Positions 10,914-21,753 of a stretch of DNA of 64,000 bases are shown here, in pieces (within the stretch, counting starts at the first letter, position 1; every line of letters starts with the position of its first letter). The translations under genes were made by a program, and so were the position numbers. The notes beneath the pieces were generated by a model. That model saw only the letters and a program-made list of their open reading frames with translations, did not search any database and was not told the origin of the DNA. Origin of the DNA: Cyathus striatus (Eukaryota > Basidiomycota > Agaricomycetes > Agaricales > Nidulariaceae); assembly GCA_025738555.1 (NCBI GenBank), contig JAOVFP010000010.1, positions 2,170,001-2,234,000 on the forward strand, in the 5' to 3' direction.

Positions 10914-13241
10914 ATGGACTTGGACAACGATTTTGTTTCTATAGGCTCCGCTGGCAGTACTGACTCTGATAAGAGTGAATGGCTGGCACCTGTGCGCCGC
11001 CGCGTAGACGAAGAAGAAAAGGTTGTACTTATTTCGTATCCTTCATGCAGAGATAACAGCTGATAGTTATTCAGAAGGGAAGTATTAATGCCCACAACAT
11101 CCCCATCGCTCCGAGACCCACCTTACCTAGTGAGAGTGAGGTGTGTTCGTTCATATGTTCTTTCGTAGCTATATGCTTCTAAACGAGTTCTTGTAGCACA
11201 CCAATGTAGATCCTATCAAATGGCACACACTGTCGTCTCTTCTTCCGCTCTTACAGCTCCTCCCAGCGTTTAAAAAGCAATCAGGCTATTACATCCTTAG
11301 TGGCCCTGTGACAGGCGCTGACATCTCACTACTAAGCGCGCACGCAAAGTGTGTTCATGTTCTCTCATTCCCAAGTATGCCCCCACCGCCACCGGTACCT
11401 CTAGTACCTGCTACACCCCCACGCCATTTACTGCTCTACCACAGCCAGGTTCTGGATTTGGCTTCACCCCAGATTTACCTCCAATGCCACCGAATTACCT
11501 ACCTGCTCCACCCCCCGCGCCATTTGCTGTTCCACAGCCAGCTTTCGGAGGCAATGACTTCGGCCCCGCAGGTGGGCCCCTTGTTCATTCGCCGTTTGCG
11601 TTTCCTGCCTCACGGTGGATACCGGGGGAGACCCGAATCGCAGCGTCGGTATACGCTCGACTTCTCCGATACCTGCATGCCGACTTATTGCCATCTTTGG
11701 AGTGTCTTAGAATTGACCTGCGTACGGAAGTTAATACCGAACTCCAACATGTCTATCCGCTTCTCGTGGTGCCTACGCTTCTAGAGTTGGAGTTGGAGGG
11801 GATCACCCCCGAATTTCAGCATGTCACGTTGCCTCTCCTATCTTCGTTGCCTTACGAAACGCCAGCGTTGCAAAAGCTAATTTTACGTGGAAATTCAGGA
11901 TACTGTTTTTCATCGGAATATATAGGCCCCATAATCGCCAGCCTGACAGAACTACGTCATCTAGAGCTTTATGATGTGCCCGATAGATTTAACATTCAGC
12001 TCTTTAATATCATAGGCCACCTGCCGAAATTGACGACATTTATTTTCCGGGACACCCAGGGTGCCTCTTCTAACCTGAGTAATAAGCTTACTGATGCAGG
12101 CGCTAAAGGATTCAAGATGCTACGCCACCTCAGCATCACAGCTCCATTTAATGTGGTCATTTTTCTTCTTCGACGCGTGGAGTCTGGTACACTGGAATCA
12201 CTCGACTTCGCTCCCGTTGTCGATAACTTGCACGATGAAAAGGATGCTCTGAATGTGGAAGTTGCACGAATTGAATCAGATATTCTCGCAAAGGCGGAAG
12301 CGGAAGCGGAAGAGGCCCGCATTGCTGCAGAAGAAGCCCGCGTTAAAGCTGAGGTGGCTCGCGCTAAGGCAGACGGTATTAAGATTGATGCTGAAGATAC
12401 TGTTGTGGAGCCTGAGCCAGCGGTTGCCAATATATCTGAAACCCCGGCAGACTCATGGGGTAGTTGGGGTAGTGCCGGCGTCTGCAAGATGAAGAGCTGC
12501 AGAGCCGGTAAGAAGAGATGCGGTAAAAAGGGCTGCGCTAATAGGGAGAAAAAGGCATATTCATCTAGCCCCTCTGACCCCCCAAGCAGAGCTTCTTCCC
12601 CTGAACCCCTGCCTCTTATATTGTGGGCGAAGAATCTCGAGGATATACTAGAAATTATTTCCACTCGCTGGACAGGCCTACAATCGCTGACAATGGGTCT
12701 AGTTGATATTACTTATCGGAATCGTATCTTCGAGTTACCAAGCCGCTATCTCAGTTCTTTACGATCTCTCGGGAAGCTTTGTACGCTTCAGTTGGAAAAC
12801 TGGAAAGTGGTTATGGGCTTCCAAGCTTTGGTTCAATCATTGGCGCCTTCCTTTCCTGTGATGAAGAAACTTAGCCTCCCTTTAGGAAACTTTAGTTCAC
12901 CCGTTGATTTTCGAACTTTGCAAATTATTGCTGAGAGTTGCCCCGTCCTCGAGAGCCTCCAGGTGGCTATAATTGTTGGTAAAGAAGAGGCAAATTATAA
13001 GACAATACAGGAGAAGAGTCATCGTGGTACGCATCCTCTCCAAGTGCTGTCCATTGGGTCCACGTACATTTCCGATGATGTAGGCATGTCTCGGACCATA
13101 AAGCTTGCGCGCCAGATGGACAAGATGTTCCCGCGATTGGAGAACATGACGACGCATATCGGTCAAGCAGAAGATGTATGGAACGGGGTTTGGGACTTGT
13201 TGCAGCTTTGTCACGATGCTAGGGAAGTAAATGTACTATAG
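10914..13241 (+). CDS. LRR-type protein, family copy 2
   Basis: Model: exons 10914-11021, 11075-11140, 11197-11394 and 11445-13241, giving 722 aa with all junctions in frame and introns of 50-56 bp. Exon 3 reads VDPIKWHTLSSLLPLLQLLP, the family signature. Exon 4 opens with a Pro-rich stretch unique to this copy (LPPMPPNYLPAPPPAP), then LRRs (LLELELEG, PALQKLILRGNSG, LRHLELYDV, LPKLTTFIFRDT). A longer Ala/Glu/Arg helix follows (AEAEAEEARIAAEEARVKAE), then a Cys/Lys-rich linker (CRAGKKRCGKKGC) and C-terminal LRRs ending LLQLCHDARE. No F-box seen. It has a GTATAAA box about 55-60 bp upstream, like copies 3 and 4. About 80 percent similar to copy 1 by eye. The exon 3/4 intron could instead be a coding repeat plus frame shift. 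Confidence 0.65.
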
Positions 13242-13631
13242 ATATGTAAGATCGTTTGTTTAGCAGAAACTGAAAAACTTGTAATACATATCGCACCAGT
13301 GTCAATGTCACTGGCTTTTGCATCCACAGACGATCCTTAATCCCATTTTAAGCAGGAATTCAAGAGGAATTTTACATGAGGACGGCTTGCGCAGATAAGT
13401 TCAAAATTCATTGCATCGGGTTTTGTATCGTCATCGGGACAGGTTTTCTCTACTGTCGGCTACCCGGAACCTGGTCATACCCAGAACCTGGTCAATCTTC
13501 ATCTTGTCGCTTTCACAATCGCTTTCTGCCCAGTTTTTTTGCACATATTTGTATTTAGCTATTATAGTAACATAATGCTCAATTTTTGTGGTGAGAGCAT
13601 GTCTGGTTACTGAGAAATGTTGCAATGAGTA
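13242..13631. other. Intergenic, no gene seen
   Basis: 3' flank of LRR copy 2, resembling the 3' flank of copy 1 for roughly the first 90 bases, then unrecognised sequence up to the inverted-repeat element. Confidence 0.4.
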
Positions 13632-13642
13632 TGTGATTCCGA

Positions 13643-13770
13643 GTCCGTAGTCCCCTGTTACATCTGAGATCGGATCTTACGATGGGGCTAACCGTAAGTA
13701 GTAATGCACGTGACTTGGCTCGCAAGTCAGTTCGTGCAGTAAGGTGGCACTTTGACAGCGCTTATATGTC
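13643..13770 (+). repeat. Left terminal inverted repeat
   Basis: Arm of the element; the best-conserved part is 13649-13714, differing from the right arm at very few positions. Confidence 0.75.
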
Positions 13771-14483
13771 CATTCTGTATTACTTACTACATATTATCGC
13801 GACATAACATGTAGAAGCTATAATATATACATATAATTTAATTGTACTTCCGAAAAATATATTTTACCATTGTATTTATCCGATGGACACCCCAGAATTT
13901 ATTTCGACATATATACTGCATGCATAAGGTAACATGTATAGTAGTTATGTGATATCTTAACTAAGTTGCAGCAAAACTTACAATCGTATGCAGGTGGTGT
14001 GTATTTCCTCAATACAATATAAGGTAGGTATCGAACCAAAGATTCCAGCAGCATTCACTTAAGCAACTCAAGTCACACAAGCAGTGCGCTGCAACGACGA
14101 CATGTATTTGCATACCGAAAGCTTAGCAGAGCTTTAATTCACGGCATGTGAATATATCTTCGTGTAAATTAAATACGAGAACGGTCTTACCAAAACATCT
14201 GCACCATATAATCAATTTATTAGAATACAACATGAGATACACGCTCTGAAGTTTAAAGCAATAAATGCAAAATAAACGTTCCAGAACTGTTACTTCAACT
14301 CTCACACATCATTATAAATGTTATTATGGATACTACTGGTCTATATTAAATAGCTGAACGAGGTTTTTAACTACAAGTATTGTTTTCGTAAATATGGTGT
14401 ATAATAAGGGTACAGTATTGGGTACAGACCTACAGTACTAATTGCTTGTGCGCATTATGGAGCGCGCACGGGAAGGATTGGCG

Positions 14484-14608
14484 TATAAGCGCTTACAAAG
14501 CGTCAATACACCGTTCAAACTGGCTTGCAAACGGGTCACGTGCATTACTACTTACGGTTAGCCTCATCGTAAGATCCGATCTCAGATGTAACAGGGGACT
14601 CAAGACCG
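14484..14608 (-). repeat. Right terminal inverted repeat
   Basis: Reverse complement of the left arm; best match 14539-14602. Confidence 0.75.
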
Positions 14609-14619
14609 TGTGATTCCGA

Positions 14620-15448
14620 TCAAAGTTGGCTAAATTTAGCATGCAGATTCTCACACGCTTTCTCGAAGACAATTTCTCTGCATTTTCCATCCCCATCCTT
14701 GTACAACATAATGTTGTGTAGCTATTTTCGAGCACCCTTTATTCAATGGAGCATCTTCCAATGTAATAATTGCTATATATATTAGGTTATAATGCTAGTT
14801 TTTAGTATAGTAGTAGCAGAATAACAATTTAGAGCATATATATGAAAATCAATACACCACTTGAACAGCATGCCTGAAGAGACTTAGACTTCTGGAAGTA
14901 TATATATATGCATGAGCCATCACAGAACATCATAGATCAGATTTTTTGCGATTTTATTTGCAGTGGTATGCATAGATATGATATGCATGGCTTATGTCAT
15001 TCTTTATGGTCTACTTGAGGAGAATTTTAAGTTACAGACTAAATGAAGCCAATAATTCAACTTAAATAGGATGTATCTATGTCTTAATATTGTAGCAAGT
15101 CCGCACGAAAGCTGTAGCTTCAATAGAAACATTATACAATGGCAATAAGACTGAAAACAACATACTCGTTAGCAACATCAATGAGTTCAAAGCTTAGTCA
15201 AAGCTTAGTAATTAATACTGGCCGAGACCCTGTCAGGGTTATATATGCGCTGACCAGGTTCCAGTTACCAAAATCGTCAGGAGACTTCAGAATAAAAATA
15301 TTCATAGCACATTGAAGAGAACCTCAAAAATTCTAATTCAAAGTGTGATAGAATCTAAAATAAATACATAATGCAGCACACACATTTTATGTTCGAAAAA
15401 TGGACACTGGAATGGACAATTCACATTTTACGCTAGAGTGACCAGGAT
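14620..15448. other. AT-rich intergenic, no gene seen
   Basis: Low-complexity AT-rich stretch with TATATA runs. No frame of interest. Confidence 0.4.
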
Positions 15449-15799
15449 CTAGATCGGCAGCAGTACATGTGAATTGACGACGCTGGGAGCTTTGAAATCA
15501 ACTAAATCTGATTTGAGATGGTCATCAGAATTCTTGCCATCGGATGTGTCCGTGGCAATGGAATGACTTTGTATTGAAGATGGTCTAGTTTGTGTTCCTG
15601 CGCAAACATTAGATTCATACTTATCAGCAATATCTAGTACCCCACTCTGTGACACACCTTCATCAATGGATATATGCTGCGTTCGCAGCGCTGGCATGTC
15701 GAATTCACCTTTGGCAGTGTCTGTAGGAGTGGAATGACTACGATTTGAGGACTCGTATGTTTTGGATGGGTCTACGTTGTGAAAGGGGGGAGGAGACAC
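15449..15799 (-). CDS. Hypothetical protein with two imperfect internal repeats
   Basis: Open frame of 116 codons. The residues SNRSHSTPTDTAKGEFD and SIQSHSIATDTSDGKNSDD look like two diverged copies of one Ser/Thr/Asp-rich unit of about 45 residues, which suggests real or formerly real coding sequence. There is no signal peptide and no known domain. It may be one exon of a longer gene or a remnant. Confidence 0.25.
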   Translation of the reverse strand: MSPPPFHNVDPSKTYESSNRSHSTPTDTAKGEFDMPALRTQHISIDEGVSQSGVLDIADKYESNVCAGTQTRPSSIQSHSIATDTSDGKNSDDHLKSDLVDFKAPSVVNSHVLLPI

Positions 15800-18602
15800 G
15801 GGAGTCCGTTGGCGGGTGCCTGCGCGTCAGTGTAAATTAAAATGTAAACGGAATGCGGTCCGTCAGACCACGTGAGCGACGCGTTTAGGACGGATTATGT
15901 AATCTACGCGCGGAAGCTGATACGACGTATTTAAACATCGTGGGGGCAGAGTGGGAGGGAAAAGTGAGAGAATACAAGAGGAGAGTACTTAGCTAAGAGG
16001 AAGTACGACTCCAAAAGAGAAAATAAAACAGAATAAAGTGATCTCAAGCTCAGGAAGCGGCACCGAAAAAAATAACCGAGTGAACAGAAGATGGATTTCT
16101 CCCTCAGTGGGGAGTAGGTTTAAATACAAATTGAGGCTGGTCTGTGCAACGCATACTCTTGTGCCACAGACCCCAATGTCTACCTACAATATAATTCTAT
16201 GTCATGTCTAAGAGACCATGGCAAGCAACAAGAAAGAAAAGTGTCAAAAACTACCAGTAAAGTGGTGTTTTCGGGCGCAGTCCCGAGGGGCGGCGAGGGC
16301 TCGGGGACTATTTGCAAATCGCTTTTGCTCCCCTGCATAGAGCTGTCCCCTAGCACCTCAGTAGCAGCTCCAAAATGCACCTTGCTCTTTGAATCCCGTC
16401 CCAGCAATCCCCAACACCTTCAAGAATTAAAAGAAATGTAAGTAGTGTCATTTACAAGAAAGAGAATAATGGAATGAGACTTCTAATCTTTACTATAACC
16501 CAGCACCGGTATCCCTCATGATCGAAGTCGGTGACAGCTATCGGACTGCTTCGTTGAAACTCGCGCATTCGCACCTCCTCCCTTGAGCAACCCCGATTCG
16601 GCTGTTTGGCAACTTGAAGTTCTAACAAGAATAATAATTAGTAACCGTATTTCGACATTCTGGCGGCTTTTCGGATCCAAAGTTTCAAAACAAGGCTTTA
16701 CTTATCAAAACTAGTCGTGACCGATAATTCATGAGTGTCTCAAGAATTTCGGCCACAACGTAGGGATTATAAATGAATTAATTATAATGTCGCAAGGATG
16801 GCCTTAAATTCTAATTATTTCAATGTCGCTGCGGAGACAAATTATAGTGACACACTCATTGAAATTCTGATTCAACTTAAATATGTGCTCGTATACTGCT
16901 GTGGTTAAATCTGGACAAGGAAGTTGGGGTTTATTATTGGTGGGTACACTTTCCTAGCATTATCTTGCATCATTACTTCGGGAAAACATTCCCACTACCT
17001 TTTAAGGTAGTTGGGTATCTGATTGGCTCGTGGTTTGTGACGATCTTTGACCGGAGTTTACCGGACCGCTGACGTCTTCTCGTTTCATTTCGTTTCCTCT
17101 CGTTTCTCTATACACTTCGTTTCTTTCCTTGACATGCACATCTCGCTCACCTTTTTGTCTCGTTGTGGTATTCTGCATTACTTCCTTTTTTCACATTCGT
17201 TCACTTACTGACTGTAATTCAAAATTCTCGCTTCGACAGTTGTCAACAAGTTATTAACGTTTCAAATTTCAACCCTTCCTACGCACTCTACGGCCCATTC
17301 TCGTAATAGTCAGCCAGACTGGCATGTTCAATGATGATTCCACAATGATTTATGTCTTCGAATGGTACATGGGATACCGATATAGGAGGACCGAATAATC
17401 CCGCCCTGTTCTTTGTGCTTTCAGCGTCGATGATGAGGATGGAATTGTTGAGCAAATGGCTAGTTGAATGTGCAACCGAATGCGGGGGGGTAGACGCTCA
17501 GCTGCTGTAGACAGAGGAGCATGGTGCTAGTACGTCCCCTTAATCCTTCCTTCCTTTTGTCTTTTTGTTTTCTAACGCTTTCTTCTCTTCTTTTACTCGT
17601 TACTATTCGGCGTGCGCTTTCGTTATCGCTCGCATCATCAGCTTCAAGCAGCGGATCCAGCTCAGCAGGTACCACATTTATTTTATTGTTTTACTCCTTA
17701 CTCTTCCACATACGCTTCATTGTATCTCGTAGCAACGGCTTCAGGCACCAAATGGAGCACAGCAGGTGCCTCTTCCACTGCACCAACCTCAGCATCAGGA
17801 ACATAAATAGCCCCCATCTCAGGATCCGACACTACCCCCGCGTCTGGGTCTACATCCGGAACCATCTCCCACTACTCCGCCGCCTCCGGGGGCTCTTCCA
17901 CAAGGGTAGCCTAATAGTACGTCATAAGCTAATCTTCATTATTCCTGATATTGACATATCTCGTAGAGATGTACTTGTGGACAAAGATTTCCTTTTAATC
18001 GTTGGCACAATTTTACTCCTATGATAAAGAACTTAGCCTCCCCGCTGCCTGTGTGCCTAAAATAAATAATAGAAGGTGGATGTACGATAAGCGTTTGAAC
18101 GTACCCTTACGTTGACTAATTACCGACATCGAGGCATCAATCAACAGCACCTGCACTGTGCGGTTCTTAACAAAGTTTCAGAAGTCGGAAGTAAGAGCTA
18201 TACCCCGCTCTTCGACTTCCGCAGCTTTCGCTGTTTCAAGGAAAACATACCTGTAAGAAAGAGATAACTCCATAACATGTAACATACTTATATTGAACTA
18301 ACGACTAACTCACTCGACATTCAACATTCGAACCTGAACAGTTCAAGATACTTATGCGGTATGAAGTTGTAGGCTGTAGCGCCCGATGTCAAGCATTGCC
18401 TGGCCCACAGTTTTGTTTGATGTCATTTAAGCTATAATCCTAGCTTCTGACGACCAAAGCCAAGTTTTCGATGATTCTGAATCAATAACAATTGCGGACG
18501 CTGTACAGTATAAATGGATGCCCACCCTCAGCCCCGCCGCACGACAGGGTTCCCCGCTCTAACCTTCTTCCTCTTCCTCAGTTTTCGCATCAACGGATAA
18601 AC
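15800..18602. other. Long region without a confident gene
   Basis: A Ser/Thr/Gly/Pro-rich coding-like stretch on + near 17740-17910 reads through one TAA (for example GASSTAPTSASGT before it and SGSDTTPASGSTSGTIS after it) and may be a decayed low-complexity gene. A GTATAAA box near 18508 belongs to LRR copy 3. The rest (including 16440-17450) shows nothing I can name. Confidence 0.35.
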
Positions 18603-20793
18603 ATGGACCCAAATTTTGACATTATCAGTGTAGCATCCATCGAGTCCGATATGTCTTGCCTCGACCATCTGAGCGACGAGTCCGACTCGCAGGGTATCGT
18701 GAAGAATGAGTGCATAGTTTTGGTGGAAAGTGAAAAGGGTAGCCCTTCTACAACTATTTCACATACAGAGAGTCTCATAAACCGTTTTTTTCAGGAAGCA
18801 CAGGCTTCAGCTAGTAGCACATATTGCTCGAATCTACCGGCACCCACACCGCTAATCGAAAAAGTCGAGGTACTAGATCATCCCCATATCCGCATGTCGT
18901 TTTCACTTGATGATTAAATCTTCGTACTAGCCATCTGTAGATCCTACACAGTGGCGCTCCCTGTCGTCTCTGCTTCCGCTGCTGCAACTTCTTCCGGGGT
19001 TGAAGGAGCAGTCAGGATATTACATTCTCGACGGTCCCATCACAGATACCGATATCTCTCTACTTCGTTCACATGCAAAACACGTCAAATTCCTCTCCAA
19101 TGCCGTAGAGACACGTACAGAAGGACCTGAGCTGATGTCACCTCGCGAACCAAAGATCTATGTCTCGGTATATATGCGGATTCTTCTGGAATTACGTGAC
19201 ATATTATTGCCGTCCTTACACTCTCTCACTATCGACGCGAAGACTTGTGCGGGACCCGATGCTCTTAAGGACGAATTTCAATATGCGTATCCACTTTTCC
19301 TAGTCCCTTCACTTCGTACTCTGCGATTTCTTGGAATGCCTCCTGGACTAGAACACGTCATATTTCCTCTCCTGTCTTCGTTGTCCTATCAGACACCCAA
19401 ACTACAAAGACTTGACTTACACGGACAACATAGATACAAGTTCTCGTCGGAGTATATCGACTCCGTCATCACGAGCATGACAGACCTGAATCATCTGGAG
19501 CTCGTCGACATTGTTGAAAGCATAGGCGTTAATCTCTTGCATACGATAGCCCGGCTACCTAATCTGTCGACATTTATCTTCCAGGATACAAAGGGTGACT
19601 ATTCTGGTTTAGACTGCGAAGACGAACCCACTGGAATTTCTCAAGGATTTAAAACTCTTCGTCGCCTGACTATTACGGCTCCCTTTCAATTGATTCTGCA
19701 TATTATACACCGCATAGAATCCGATTCTCTGTACTACCTCCGTTTCACACCTGTCGTCAATGAGCGGTACGACGAAAAAGATGCTTGTAAAAGAGAGTTT
19801 GCGCGTGTTCAGGCTGAGGCTCGTGCCAAGGCAGAAGCGGAGGAAGCGCATGTTGTTGCGGAAAAGGCCCGTGTCATAGCAGAAAATGCTCGTGCTAGTG
19901 CAAACGTAGCCCGCTCGAAAGCTGAAAAAATTCAACTGGATGCACCGGAAAGGTCTATTATTCCGGTAGTACCTACGGTTTTGTCACCTAAACGACTCGG
20001 AAGGCCCCTTGGCAAGAAAAACAGAGCAATTACTCGTCCGTCGAATCATGTTGTTGTCTGTCCCATTCCCAGTAGACCCTCTACGCCTTCGTTACCTCCG
20101 TCACGGTCTCTTATCCCATGGGCGGAGATAATCAAGTGTATATTGAAAGTAATCTGTTCTCGCTGGCCATGCCTGCAAGAATTCGAGATGAGCCTATCCG
20201 ATACCACGGGAGAAGACCGTATCTTCGAGTTGCCAAGTTGCTACCTTAGTCCCCTCCAGACCCTGATAAAGCTCGAGTCTTTTGGGTTGGAGAACTGGAA
20301 GGCGGACCAAGATTTTAAAGCCATGATTCGTTCTTTGGCACCATCTTTTCCGAAGGTCAAGAAGCTCGATTTCCCGCTTGGAAAGTTCATTTCACCAATC
20401 GATTTGCGCACTTTGCAAGTCATTGCTAAAAGCTGTCCCGCCCTCTTAAGTCTCCAGGTGGGAATGGTCATCAGCGACATTGGGAAGAACGATTTCATGA
20501 TTTCGGAGAAGAACTGTGGTGGCACGCACCCACTCCAAGTGCTATGTGTAGGATCCGATCCCGGTTCCATTGCCGATGCCGATTCCAAATTCGCAGAAAA
20601 TAGGACCAAAATGTTGAAGCTCGCACGTACGTTGGATATGATGTTCCCGCGATTGAAGAGTATAACAACGCATGTCGGCCAAGCAAGCGATTTCTGGGAA
20701 GGAATTTGGGACTTCTTGAAGTTATGTCACAACGTAAGAGGAGATGAACGAGTCCGCAAATTGGACAGGTGCAAATGCTCTGCGAAGAAATAA
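18603..20793 (+). CDS. LRR-type protein, family copy 3
   Basis: Model: exons 18603-18869 and 18931-20793, 709 aa, phase-0 intron of 61 bp. Exon 1 starts MDPNFDIISVASIESD. Exon 2 begins with VDPTQWRSLSSLLPLLQLLP, the family signature found after the F-box in agaricomycete F-box/LRR proteins; here no F-box precedes it. LRRs follow (PSLRTLRFLG, PKLQRLDLHGQ, LNHLELVDI, LPNLSTFIFQDT), then the longest Ala/Glu/Arg helix of the family (AKAEAEEAHVVAEKARVIAE and on), a basic linker (LGRPLGKKNR), and C-terminal LRRs ending WDFLKLCHNVRGDERV. In copies 2 and 4 the middle of exon 1 is an intron; here the donor is changed and the stretch stays open, so it looks exonised. It is the most diverged full-length copy and appears intact. 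Confidence 0.7.
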
Positions 20794-21753
20794 GTCATGG
20801 TATTAGCTTCAAGTTTGTTTCGTCGTAGTGACTATATAGTACTTAGTAGTGGCTTGTGAGCTAAATGAAATTGTTTTTTGGAATGAACGGTCCAGAACTG
20901 TATGCAGCAGGTTCCGGTTAAGTAATGCATATGATAGCAAGTTTTATTCTTGTACTTCTTGCACCCCCGATGCATAATCTACATACTGACGCGGACGATT
21001 CAATCACTGTTAACTGGAACTTGCTGAAGCTGAAGAACGTACTCAGTACGTACTGGATCAACCATACGCCGCGGTATGCGTGTTATGACGTGTTATATTT
21101 ACTTACGTTATGTATCAAAAAACGAATGCCGACGGCATTCTCCCTACACGGCAGTCCGAGCAAACTCCGAGTTCCGACTCTCTACGGACCACCGCAACGC
21201 CTCACAAGTTCCTCAACCCAGGAATTCACATCTTCCAAAACCACGTTTCAACATGTTCTACTACGTCGTCTTTAATCTCGCCGGAATGAATCATTCATAC
21301 CACCCCTCAAAACATTCTTTTCATTGTTGCATCGTCAGTTGAGTTGCGTTTACATTGATAACTTTTTACTATATTCCTTAACCACTCGTTAAAAATCATT
21401 ACACTTCGAATTTTCGTGAGCGGACGTGCCTTTGAACCGCCGGCGTTTTTGTGCAGGAGCCTTCATCTTCAAGCACTGACTGAGTGACAGTTCTACTTAA
21501 CGACGTTTATACTTCAAGGTTCATGTTTCAACTCTAGTATTCGAAGATCAATGAAATCTCAGCGTTTCTCACTGAGCAACTAAAGTGGAGTGAGATGTAC
21601 CCAACGGATTTATTCATTTAGGCTTCATGTTTCGAATTTTAAAGCAGATTTCGAAGGCAAACCCAGCTATCTGTAGGTATAAAGAAGGTGAGCCTCTTGT
21701 CGATATGGCTGAATTGTCGCCCTTTCCCCCTCTGCTTTATGCTTGAAGACAAT
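20794..21753. other. Intergenic, promoter side of LRR copy 4
   Basis: Nothing gene-like. A GTATAAA box near 21680 corresponds to the boxes upstream of LRR copies 2 and 3. Confidence 0.4.

Larger units (their letters stand above)
13643..14608. mobile_element. Non-autonomous DNA transposon with long terminal inverted repeats
   Basis: A 966-bp element. The arm at 13643-13770 reappears inverted at about 14484-14608. The core of about 65 bp (from TCCCCTGTTACATCTGAGAT onward) is almost perfect and the inner half is weaker. The 11-bp word TGTGATTCCGA stands directly outside both arms (13632-13642 and 14609-14619), as a target-site duplication would; the true duplication may be 8-9 bp of this. No transposase frame lies inside; the interior is AT-rich. 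The class (for example hAT-like) is not settled. Confidence 0.75.

Noticed and set aside
11349..11445. Frame shift in LRR copy 2
   Set aside because: A 50-bp intron with GT-AG ends joins both frames in phase, so a lesion is not needed.
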